Made by a program: the position numbers and the translations under genes | NCBI GenBank assembly: GCA_964408185.1 | Contig: CAYOYK010000005.1 | Span: 15,323-79,322 of the forward strand | Source: CAYOYK01 sp964408185 | GTDB taxonomy: Bacteria; Bacillota; Clostridia; Christensenellales; Aristaeellaceae | Length of the DNA stretch: 64,000 nucleotides | Direction: 5' to 3' | Part shown: one piece after another, positions 51,322-58,086 of the stretch | How positions within the stretch are numbered: the stretch's first letter is position 1 | Layout: every line of letters starts with the position of its first letter | The notes under the pieces: generated by a model | Database searches by the model: none | What the model was told of the DNA's origin: nothing | What the model saw: the letters and a program-made list of their open reading frames with translations, nothing else

Positions 51322-52956
51322 ATGCGTTTTGTCGTACAGCTTTTTGGATTGTCCGCGCGGTGCAAACAGAACCCGGAGGCGCTGTTTGAGCGCCTGAGTC
51401 AGCTTGGCTACCGAATGGTGGAACCCTGCGTCGCCTTTGGCGAGCTGGGCGGCTTTGAGAACGTCATCTGGAAGGAAGCGGAGGTGGACGGCTACCTGCC
51501 GCTGCTGGCCCGGTATGGGCTGACGATCCGATCCTGCCACATCTTTGCGCCCGACCTGCGCGCCGCAGCGCCCCGAATCGCCGCCTTCGCGCGGCGGCAC
51601 GGGATCCGGCAGCTTGTCACAGGCTGCGCCTGCGAGGCGGACGCGGCCTCGCGGCAAGCCTTTGCCGAGACCTGCGCCATCCTGTCGGACGCGCTGGTGG
51701 AGGCGGGCGCGGAGCTGCTGCTGCATAACACCGCCGAGGATATCCGCCGCAGAGCGGGCGATATCAGCCTGTACGAATGGTTGCTGGACGCGTGCGGCGG
51801 CAAGCTGCTCGCCCAGCCGGACGTGGGCTGGCTGCTGGCCGGAGGCGAGGACCCGGAGGCCTTCCTGTGGCGCAAGGCGGCGCTGATACGTTCCCTTCAT
51901 TATAAGGATGTGACGGGCGCACAAGCGACGGGCGACATCGGCCTTGGGCGCGGCGCGCTGGACATCGCGGCCTGCTATCAGTTTGCGCGCGCGGCAGGCA
52001 TCCCCCAGATCGTCGATCAGGATACCGACGACGGCGCCATGCTGGACGATCTGGCGCAGGCGCTGCGCCTGCTGCGGGAATGCGGCTCGCGCCGCGACCG
52101 CACGGCGAGCGTCCTCTGCCTGCTGGATACCCAAACGGGCGAGACGCGCGACCTGCGCCGCTTTGAGGGGATCGTCGAGGCCCCCAACTGGGTGCGGGGC
52201 GAGGAAACGCTCATCTACAACGCGGACGGGCGGCTGTACCGCTACGATCTCCAAGCCGATACCGTTGCGCCCATCGAAACCGGCCTTTGCGACAACTGCA
52301 ACAACGACCACGTGCTCTCCCCGGACGGCGCGAGCGTCGCCGTGAGCCACGCGCCGAAGGGCGGCTGGAAGTCGCAGGTCTACATCGTGCCCTTCGGCGG
52401 CAGCGAGCCCCGGCTGATAACCCCCAACAACCCCAGCTTTTTGCACGGCTGGTCGCCGGACGGCGAGGAGCTGGCCTACTGCGCGTTCCGCGGTGAGGAA
52501 ACCGCGCCCGATGTGGACGTGTACGCCATTTCCGTTCACGGCGGCGAGGAAAAGCGCCTCACCCACGGCGAGGGCTTCAACGACGGGCCGGAGTACGCCC
52601 CCGATGGGAAGAGCGTGTGGTTCAACAGCACGCGCTCCGGGCTGATGCAGCTTTGGCGCATGGACAGGGACGGCGGCCGTCCCCGCCAAATGACCGCGAC
52701 GGAGCGCAACAACTGGTTCGCGCACCTATCGCCGGACGGACGGCGCGTCGCCTACATCTCCTACGCGAGGGACGAGCTGGAGCCGAGCGAGCATCTGCCC
52801 AACATGAACGTCGAGCTGTGGCTGATGGACGCGGACGGCGATCACGCCCGCTGCCTGCTGCGCCTCTTTGGCGGTCAGGGGAGCCTGAACGTCAACTCGT
52901 GGGCCGCCGACAGCCGCCGTCTTGCCTACGTTCGGTACGAGCTTTCGCACCGCTGA
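51322..52956 (+). CDS. Fusion: sugar-phosphate isomerase/epimerase-like TIM barrel + TolB-like propeller
   Basis: 544 residues, no signal peptide. Residues 1-255 look like an AP-endonuclease-2/xylose-isomerase-like barrel: MRFVVQLFGLSAR, ELLLHNTAEDI near 132, KLLAQPDVGWLLAG near 162, and SLHYKDV near 191 ending in PQIVDQDT. Residues 262-544 are PD40/TolB-type propeller blades: NNDHVLSPDGASVAVSH near 330, FLHGWSPDGEELAYC near 373, GPEYAPDGKSVWFNS near 415, FAHLSPDGRRVAYISY near 470. There is no stop or frameshift between the parts. Sugar or glycan metabolism with sensing of a substrate is a guess. It starts at the ATG at 51322 after GAGGAGG. Confidence 0.85.
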   Translation: MRFVVQLFGLSARCKQNPEALFERLSQLGYRMVEPCVAFGELGGFENVIWKEAEVDGYLPLLARYGLTIRSCHIFAPDLRAAAPRIAAFARRHGIRQLVTGCACEADAASRQAFAETCAILSDALVEAGAELLLHNTAEDIRRRAGDISLYEWLLDACGGKLLAQPDVGWLLAGGEDPEAFLWRKAALIRSLHYKDVTGAQATGDIGLGRGALDIAACYQFARAAGIPQIVDQDTDDGAMLDDLAQALRLLRECGSRRDRTASVLCLLDTQTGETRDLRRFEGIVEAPNWVRGEETLIYNADGRLYRYDLQADTVAPIETGLCDNCNNDHVLSPDGASVAVSHAPKGGWKSQVYIVPFGGSEPRLITPNNPSFLHGWSPDGEELAYCAFRGEETAPDVDVYAISVHGGEEKRLTHGEGFNDGPEYAPDGKSVWFNSTRSGLMQLWRMDRDGGRPRQMTATERNNWFAHLSPDGRRVAYISYARDELEPSEHLPNMNVELWLMDADGDHARCLLRLFGGQGSLNVNSWAADSRRLAYVRYELSHR

Positions 52957-52998
52957 GGGGCTTGCGGCGAACGCTCCCGCAAGAATAACATTTTTTGC

Positions 52999-53281
52999 TT
53001 GTGTTTTCGGCGCGAGGATACTATAATAGCGATGGTCGATTCCGGGTCTGTGATTGCAAGCCGATGCCAGACGCGGGCAAAGCGGTCCACGTAAACCGGG
53101 CAAAGCCTGGCGAGCATGGCGCGTTCTAGAGGTAAGTCCGGCCGGAGGGCACATCCCTCAGAGAGATGGCGAGTGGGCCGCGAAAGCGGGGAGCAGACCA
53201 TCCTGCCGGCGAGTGTGGGGTCAAAGATCAGGTCAGCCGGGGACGACCGATTACGCAAGAGAATCAGGGGGTTACCAAACC
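52999..53281 (+). promoter_or_regulatory. Promoter and about 250-nt structured leader of zinc-ribbon gene 2
   Basis: TTGTGT (52999-53004), 17 bases, TATAAT (53022-53027). From about 53034 to 53281 no protein frame is supported. Hairpins visible by eye include GTCTG/CAGAC near 53046-53075, GAGGG/CCCTC near 53146-53160, CCGC-GAAA-GCGG near 53177-53188 and GGTT/AACC just before the ATG. A structured leader RNA is likely; no known class was recognised. Confidence 0.55.
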
Positions 53282-53554
53282 ATGTACGAGGACAAAACGT
53301 TGACCTGCCGGGACTGTGGTGCTGAGTTTGTGTTTACTGCCGGCGAGCAGGAGTTCTACGCCGAGAAGGGCTTCCAGAACGAGCCCACTCGCTGCAAGGA
53401 TTGCCGCGCTGCTAAGAAGGCCAGCCGCGCCTCCCAGCCCCGCGAAATGTACGAGACCACCTGCGCCAACTGCGGCGCAAAGACCACCGTGCCCTTCGTC
53501 CCCAAGGACGATCGTCCCATCTATTGCAGCGAGTGCTACGCCGCGCGCAAGTAA
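53282..53554 (+). CDS. Zinc-ribbon protein 2, paralogue of the 18.8 kb protein
   Basis: 90 residues with the same plan and four CxxC pairs: CRDC (9-12), CKDC near 38, CANC near 60 and CSEC near 81. It starts MYEDKTLTCRDCGAEFVF and shares KGFQNEP with its paralogue at 18763-19053. The second ribbon ends in FVPKDDRPIYCSECYAARK. The function is unknown. It follows an unusually long leader and a weak AGGGGG ribosome site. It is monocistronic with a terminator 44 bases after the stop. Confidence 0.88.
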   Translation: MYEDKTLTCRDCGAEFVFTAGEQEFYAEKGFQNEPTRCKDCRAAKKASRASQPREMYETTCANCGAKTTVPFVPKDDRPIYCSECYAARK

Positions 53555-53597
53555 TCCCATCCGGGATCTGCCGACGCGATAGCGACCCATGCAGCAA

Positions 53598-53632
53598 AAG
53601 GCCTGCTCCGATCTCGGTCGGAGCAGGCTTTT
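53598..53632 (+). terminator. Terminator of zinc-ribbon gene 2 (hairpin copy 1)
   Basis: A long stem (CCTGCTCCGA with TCGGAGCAGG, loop TCTCGG), flanked by A and T runs. It occurs a second time at 53847-53881. Confidence 0.85.
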
Positions 53633-53846
53633 GCGCTTCAAAAACGCTGCTTTGCCTCTTGATGCAGCTTTGCCTTTTGTCCGCAGCCTAGTTGGTCTGC
53701 GGGACCTCCCTCCCAGTGCGGGCCGGCGGGAAGCACAGGGAAGCGCCGCTTCGCAACGCCGCCGCCTTGGGCGCGATCTCGCCGAAGGCGGAATCCATTG
53801 GGGATGCGGCTTCCCCTAGCCCCTCGCAGGTTTTTGCGACAAGCCG
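53633..53846. other. Spacer between two copies of the same hairpin
   Basis: No supported gene. Contains short G+C-rich palindromes, for example near 53750-53790. The region 53633-53920 as a whole looks like a recent local duplication or repeat insertion. Confidence 0.45.
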
Positions 53847-53881
53847 AAGCCTGCTCCGATCTCGGTCGGAGCAGGCTTTTT
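53847..53881. repeat. Hairpin copy 2, terminator-like
   Basis: The same hairpin core as at 53598-53632 (CCTGCTCCGA, TCTCGG loop, TCGGAGCAGG), followed by T5. It lies 40 bases from the stop of the convergent gene and may end that transcript. Confidence 0.75.
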
Positions 53882-53920
53882 CCGTTCACACGATCGCCCC
53901 TGCGCAGGGCAACCGACGCG

Positions 53921-54466
53921 TTAAGCCTCCGGGTACTGCGTCCGGCTGCCGCCGATATAGGGCAGCCGCGAGTAAGCCATGACCACATGGGCCTGACCGA
54001 CCTGCGCGCCCTCCATGCGCACGGGCACGGCCACAGGCCGCAGGTGCATGCCCACCAGCGTGTCCCCCACATCAATGGCCGCGTCCGCTTGGATGCGCAC
54101 AGCCACCGCCGGGTGCGCGAAGCGCTTGTACGCCGCCGCGCCCGCGCTGCCGCCCGCCTTAGGCACCGGCATGGCGTTCACCTGCGTCAGGCGCAGCTCG
54201 TCCAGCGTGCTCTGCTCCATCACCAGCGCGCGGTTGAGGTGCTCGCAGCACTGAAACACCGCCCGCAGGCCGTGCTTCCCGCAGGCGGCCAGCATCGCCT
54301 CGGCGATGGCGTCGCCCAGCTCCGGCACGCTGTTCTTGCCGATATGCCCCCCGGCCACCTCGCTGGTGGAGCAGCCCAGCACCAGCGTCGCGCCGGGCCG
54401 CAGCTTGCCCGCATCGGCCAGATAGTCCACGCAGGCGATCATTTGTTGTTGGATGTCCTCATACAT
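53921..54466 (-). CDS. TIGR01440 / UPF0340 family protein (YwlG-like)
   Basis: 181 residues, standard length for this small conserved Firmicute family. Visible are LVLGCSTSEVAGGHIGKNSV near residue 31, FQCCEHLNRALVMEQ near 72, and KAGGSAGAAAYKRF near 100. The function is unknown; the conserved Cys and His hint at an enzyme. I start at the ATG at 54466 after AAGGAG; this ATG overlaps the end of the methyltransferase gene by 8 bases. Confidence 0.88.
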   Translation of the reverse strand: MYEDIQQQMIACVDYLADAGKLRPGATLVLGCSTSEVAGGHIGKNSVPELGDAIAEAMLAACGKHGLRAVFQCCEHLNRALVMEQSTLDELRLTQVNAMPVPKAGGSAGAAAYKRFAHPAVAVRIQADAAIDVGDTLVGMHLRPVAVPVRMEGAQVGQAHVVMAYSRLPYIGGSRTQYPEA

Positions 54467-55199
54467 GCTCGTTCTCTCCTTCCGCGTGTACAAACGCGTA
54501 TGCGCCCACCGCCACCGCGATGGCCAGATTCAGCGAATCGATACGGTCGCTGTGCGGAATGCGCACCGCCTGCCCCATGGCGGAAAACTCCGGCGGCAGT
54601 CCGCTGCCCTCGTTGCCAAACACCAGCGCGTAGGGCCGTTTGACGCTCCTTACCGCGTCCTCCAGCAGCGCGGAGCCATCCAGCATAAAGGGATAGAGCG
54701 CGTGCGCCGGGTGCTCCGCGCGATAGGCCTCAAACGTATCGTAGCACCGCACGTTCAGCGAGAAGATCGCGCCCATGGACGCGCGCACCACATGGGGCGC
54801 GAACACGTCGGCGGCGGGGCGAATCACGGCGATGTCCGTCAGCCCAAGGCCCAGCAGCGTGCGCAGGATCGTGCCGAGATTCCCGGTATCCATGGGATGA
54901 TGCAGCACCACGTGGCAGGCGGTCGGGCTCAGCTCGGCCTGCCATTTTTCAAACACGAGCGCGGCAAAGCAGTTCTCCTTGCCGCTGATGCGCGCAAGGG
55001 CCTTATCGGCCACCTCCTCGCGCACGCCCCGGTCGGCGCACAGCGCGCGCAGCCGCTCGATCCCCTCGCCCTGCGCCCGCTCGCTGAGCAGCAGCCGGGC
55101 CGCGCGTTCGGGCGCGTAGGTCATCAGCTGTACGCAGGGGAACACGCCCGGCGCGTAGCTGTACGGAAGGGCGGCGTCATAAGGCTTCAGCGGCGGCAT
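54459..55199 (-). CDS. SpoU-type RNA methyltransferase (TrmH family)
   Basis: 246 residues. The SPOUT knot motifs are visible: HHPMDTGNLGTILRT near residue 102 (N and catalytic R), ALVFGNEGSGLP near 193 and IDSLNLAIAVAVGAYAF near 222. It methylates the 2'-O of a ribose in rRNA or tRNA; the target is unknown. The N-terminal 90 residues do not match the usual substrate-binding domain well. I start at the ATG at 55199 after AGGAGG; the last 13 bases of the GNAT gene overlap it. Confidence 0.88.
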   Translation of the reverse strand: MPPLKPYDAALPYSYAPGVFPCVQLMTYAPERAARLLLSERAQGEGIERLRALCADRGVREEVADKALARISGKENCFAALVFEKWQAELSPTACHVVLHHPMDTGNLGTILRTLLGLGLTDIAVIRPAADVFAPHVVRASMGAIFSLNVRCYDTFEAYRAEHPAHALYPFMLDGSALLEDAVRSVKRPYALVFGNEGSGLPPEFSAMGQAVRIPHSDRIDSLNLAIAVAVGAYAFVHAEGENEHV

Positions 55200-55789
55200 T
55201 TGGCAGCCTCCTCTCGCTGGGCAATGTATTCCCCGTCCGTCATGGAGTAGCAGACCTCGTCGGTCAAGCTTCCGTCCGGCAGCGTGGAGGCAACCCGGAG
55301 CACGCCCTCGCACTGAAAGCCCAGCTTCTTGATGACGTGCTTGCTGCGCTGATTATCCGGAAAGTGATACACGCTCACCACCCGCAGGGACAGCTCCTCA
55401 AACGCGTAGCGGAGCACGGCGCGGCAGGCCTCGGTGGCGTAGCCGTGGCCCCAAGCCTCCTCGCCGAGGGCGTAACCGAGCATGCGCGCGCCTTCCACGT
55501 TGCGGCGTTCATCCGCGTGCAGGCCGACGGAGCCGATCACACGGCCCGTTTGCTTGCTCACAACAGCCCATACCTCGCCGTAGCGCATAAAGTGCGCCAC
55601 CACGCCCCGGCTTTCCTCGATGCTCGCATGGGGCTTCCATCCCGCCAGCGGCCCCACGTTTGGGTTTTGCGCATAAGCAAACACATCCATCGCGTCGCTT
55701 TTCTCAAAGCCGCGCAGCACCAGCCGCTCGGTGGTCAGCGTGACCATCGGGCTCACCACGGGCGAATGCTTCTTTTTGAACCAGCGCAA
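55187..55789 (-). CDS. GNAT acetyltransferase, RimJ/RimL-like
   Basis: 200 residues. The RimJ-type start LTTERLVLRGFEKSDAMDVF near residue 18 and the acetyl-CoA loop GYALGEEAWGHGYATEACRAV near 106 are clear, followed by PDNQRSKHVIKKLGFQCEG. It acetylates a protein N-terminus or small amine; the target is unknown. It overlaps the methyltransferase gene by 13 bases. The start is the ATG at 55789; it follows the repetitive tail gene. Confidence 0.88.
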   Translation of the reverse strand: MRWFKKKHSPVVSPMVTLTTERLVLRGFEKSDAMDVFAYAQNPNVGPLAGWKPHASIEESRGVVAHFMRYGEVWAVVSKQTGRVIGSVGLHADERRNVEGARMLGYALGEEAWGHGYATEACRAVLRYAFEELSLRVVSVYHFPDNQRSKHVIKKLGFQCEGVLRVASTLPDGSLTDEVCYSMTDGEYIAQREEAAKCRR

Positions 55790-55889
55790 GCGAATGCCTC
55801 CTCCGCGGAGAGCCGCGGGTCAGTTGCGGGAATCGCCATCGGCGGGAGAACCGGAATCGTTATCGACGGTGTTGCTATCGGCGGTGCCG

Positions 55890-57140
55890 TTATCGGCGTT
55901 GTTGGGGGGCGCTGTCGCCAGCATTGTCGTTGTTGCCGACGTTGTCTGCGCTGTTGGTGCTGTTTTCGCCAGCATTGTCGTTGTTGCCGACGTTGCCAGC
56001 GTTGTTGCCGGCATTGTTGGGGGCGCTGTCGCCAGCATTGTCTTTGTTGCCGTCGTCGTCTGCGCCGTTGGTGCCGTTTTCGCCAGCATTGTCGTTATCG
56101 GCGCTGTTTGGGGCGCTGTCGCCAGCATTGTCGTTGTTGCCGGCGTTGTCTGCGCTGTCGCCAGCGTCATCCGTGCCGTCGTCGTCAGCGTCGTCGTCGT
56201 CTGCGTCGCCCGTGCCGTCGTCATCCGGCTGATCGGACGCGCCGGGGCGGAAGCCGCTCCCCTGCATGTCTCCGCCGAAGGGCGACGGCATGCCGCCGTA
56301 TTGCAGCGTCAGCCCGCTGATGGCGCTCAGGGCGTGGGAGATCTCCTCCGGGCTCATGCTCTGGCGGTTTTGCATGCGCTTGTCCGAAAGGGTGCGGTAG
56401 AACGCGGCGGTCGCCGCATTGGTATATGTGGTCACAAACAGCTGTATGCCCAGTCCGGCGGCGATACCCGCCACGTTGCTTACCTCCATGAGCATCAGTT
56501 GGACCACGCTGCTCAGCAGCGTCCAGCCGACAAAGCTCAGCAGCAGCATAAACAGCGACATTTTGGCGCCGTTCATGGTCGCCTTGCTCTTTTGGATGCA
56601 CTCGTTCACGCCGCGCGTGGGGTCCTCGGCCAAATAATACGGGGCCAGCGAGTAGCGCATCGCCGCGATAATGCCCGGCACGATCAGCAGCAGCGACCAC
56701 GCCAAGACCCGTAGCATGATAAGCAGGTAGAGCAGGAACGCCTTGCCAAAGCTGCGCATCCGGCAGAACAGGCCCTGAAAGCCAAGCTCCTTCCCCTTGA
56801 GCCGCGCCAGAAAGTACGCGTTGCTGCCCTGCATCAGCACCGGCGTAAAGACCAGCGCGAGCTGCATCACGGCAAGCAGGATCAGCGTGTCGCGGTCGGG
56901 GATCAGCGTGGCCTCCAGTGCGAGCAGATCGGCCGCCGATACTTGGGACGGCGACTGCATCAGCTGTGCAAGCTGAAGCTGAAAATTCGTCAGGTAGTCC
57001 GGCGTGAGCACGCTGAGCAGCACCTGCAGCACCGTAACAAATATGGAGGCAAAAAACGATATCAGCAGCGCTGTTTGCCAGTTGCCCTTGAGCGCCTTGC
57101 GCGCCCAGAGCTTAAAGTAGTACGACGGGATCATCATCAT
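55890..57140 (-). CDS. DUF975-like membrane protein with repetitive acidic Asn/Asp/Ala/Gly tail
   Basis: 416 residues as read. Residues 1-270 hold about six membrane segments (LLISFFASIFVTVLQVLLSV, LLYLLIMLRVLAWSLLLIVPGIIAAM), with the DUF975-like PYYLAEDPTRGVNECIQKSK and KSLFMLLLSFVGW features. From about 300 on the tail is a low-complexity run of NAG, NDN and GDSAPN units. The frame ends in QQRR at 55890 because a C6 tract replaces the C5 seen in another copy. With one base fewer the same tail would run to a TGA at 55820. I start at an ATG (57140) 7 bases after GGGAGGG. Confidence 0.8.
   Translation of the reverse strand: MMMIPSYYFKLWARKALKGNWQTALLISFFASIFVTVLQVLLSVLTPDYLTNFQLQLAQLMQSPSQVSAADLLALEATLIPDRDTLILLAVMQLALVFTPVLMQGSNAYFLARLKGKELGFQGLFCRMRSFGKAFLLYLLIMLRVLAWSLLLIVPGIIAAMRYSLAPYYLAEDPTRGVNECIQKSKATMNGAKMSLFMLLLSFVGWTLLSSVVQLMLMEVSNVAGIAAGLGIQLFVTTYTNAATAAFYRTLSDKRMQNRQSMSPEEISHALSAISGLTLQYGGMPSPFGGDMQGSGFRPGASDQPDDDGTGDADDDDADDDGTDDAGDSADNAGNNDNAGDSAPNSADNDNAGENGTNGADDDGNKDNAGDSAPNNAGNNAGNVGNNDNAGENSTNSADNVGNNDNAGDSAPQQRR
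55904..56190. repeat. Degenerate tandem repeat encoding the acidic tail
   Basis: Imperfect units around GCCAGCATTGTCGTTGTTGCC and GGGGGCGCTGTCGCC recur throughout. The C6/G6 tract at 55904-55909 is one base longer than the tract at 56018-56022. Confidence 0.8.
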
Positions 57141-57159
57141 GCGGCAACCCTCCCCGCTA

Positions 57160-58071
57160 TCAGCTAAAGATGGCCTCGACAAAATCCTTCGCGTCAAAGG
57201 CCTGTAAATCGTCTATGCCCTCGCCCACACCCACGTACATCACCGGCGCGTTCAGCTCCCGCACAATGGGGAACGCCACGCCGCCCTTGGCAGTGCCGTC
57301 CAGCTTGGTAAGCACCACGCCGTTCACCCCGGCGGCCTCGCGGAAGGCCCGCGCCTGCTGCAAGCCGTTCTGCCCGGTGGTCGCGTCGATCACCAGCAGG
57401 CAGCGCACCGTCGCCTCCTGGTACTCCCGATCGACGACACGGCGCATCTTTTGCATCTCTTCCATCAGGTTCTGCTTGTTGTGGAGCCGTCCGGCGGTAT
57501 CCACGATCAGCAGGTCGGCGCCGCGCGCCTTGGCGGCCTGCACCGCGTCAAACACCACGCTGGAGGGGTCGGAGCCCTCCTGATGCTTAATCAGCGGCAC
57601 CTTGGCGCGATCCGCCCAGACCGTCAGCTGCTCCGCCGCCGCCGCGCGGAAGGTATCCGCCGCCGCGAGCAAGATGGTGCGGCCAAGCCCTTGGAAGCGC
57701 AGCGCCAGCTTGCCAATGGTCGTGGTCTTGCCCACGCCGTTCACGCCCACCATCAGAATGACCATAGGCCAATGGAGCGCGGGCTTATCCACCTCCAGCA
57801 TGGAGACGAGGATCTTTTGCAGCGCCGCGCGGGCGGCCGCCGCGTCCTTGATCTTATCCCGCTTCACCTGCTCGCGCAGCTTGGCGATGGCCTCCTCGGC
57901 GCAGGCCGCGCCCATATCGCTGAGAATGAGGATGTCCGTCAGCTCGTCAAAAAAGTCCTCGTCGACGGCTTGGGTGGCCCGCACCAGCCCGTCCAGCTTG
58001 CCGGCGGTGTTATCCCGGCTTTTGCTCAGGCCCTTGCGCAGTTTTGCAAACAGGCTCTCGTGCTCCGGCAT
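57160..58071 (-). CDS. ftsY: Signal recognition particle receptor FtsY
   Basis: 303-residue SRP GTPase that docks ribosome-SRP complexes at the membrane. The N domain (1-95) is followed by the G domain with GVNGVGKTTTIGKLA near residue 107, DTFRAAAAEQL near 136, DTAGRLHNKQNLMEE near 188 and TKLDGTAKGG near 252. It is short because the acidic A domain is missing, as in many Firmicutes. The start at the ATG at 58071 lies 15 bases after smc. Confidence 0.96.
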   Translation of the reverse strand: MPEHESLFAKLRKGLSKSRDNTAGKLDGLVRATQAVDEDFFDELTDILILSDMGAACAEEAIAKLREQVKRDKIKDAAAARAALQKILVSMLEVDKPALHWPMVILMVGVNGVGKTTTIGKLALRFQGLGRTILLAAADTFRAAAAEQLTVWADRAKVPLIKHQEGSDPSSVVFDAVQAAKARGADLLIVDTAGRLHNKQNLMEEMQKMRRVVDREYQEATVRCLLVIDATTGQNGLQQARAFREAAGVNGVVLTKLDGTAKGGVAFPIVRELNAPVMYVGVGEGIDDLQAFDAKDFVEAIFS

Positions 58072-58086
58072 GGTTCTTCCTCCCTG

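Noticed and set aside
53100..53140. Possible RNase P RNA fragment (GAGGTAAGTCCGG)
   Set aside because: The other conserved RNase P RNA blocks are missing and the segment is directly in front of a gene.
52999..53281. T-box or glycine riboswitch in the leader of zinc-ribbon gene 2
   Set aside because: No GGTGGnACCGCG-like T-box and no glycine aptamer core were found.
55820..56224. Independent 134-residue Thr/Ala-rich gene opposite frame of the tail repeat
   Set aside because: It is a shifted reading of the same repeat DNA; only its last 30 codons make sense, as a continuation of the DUF975-like tail after a frame shift.
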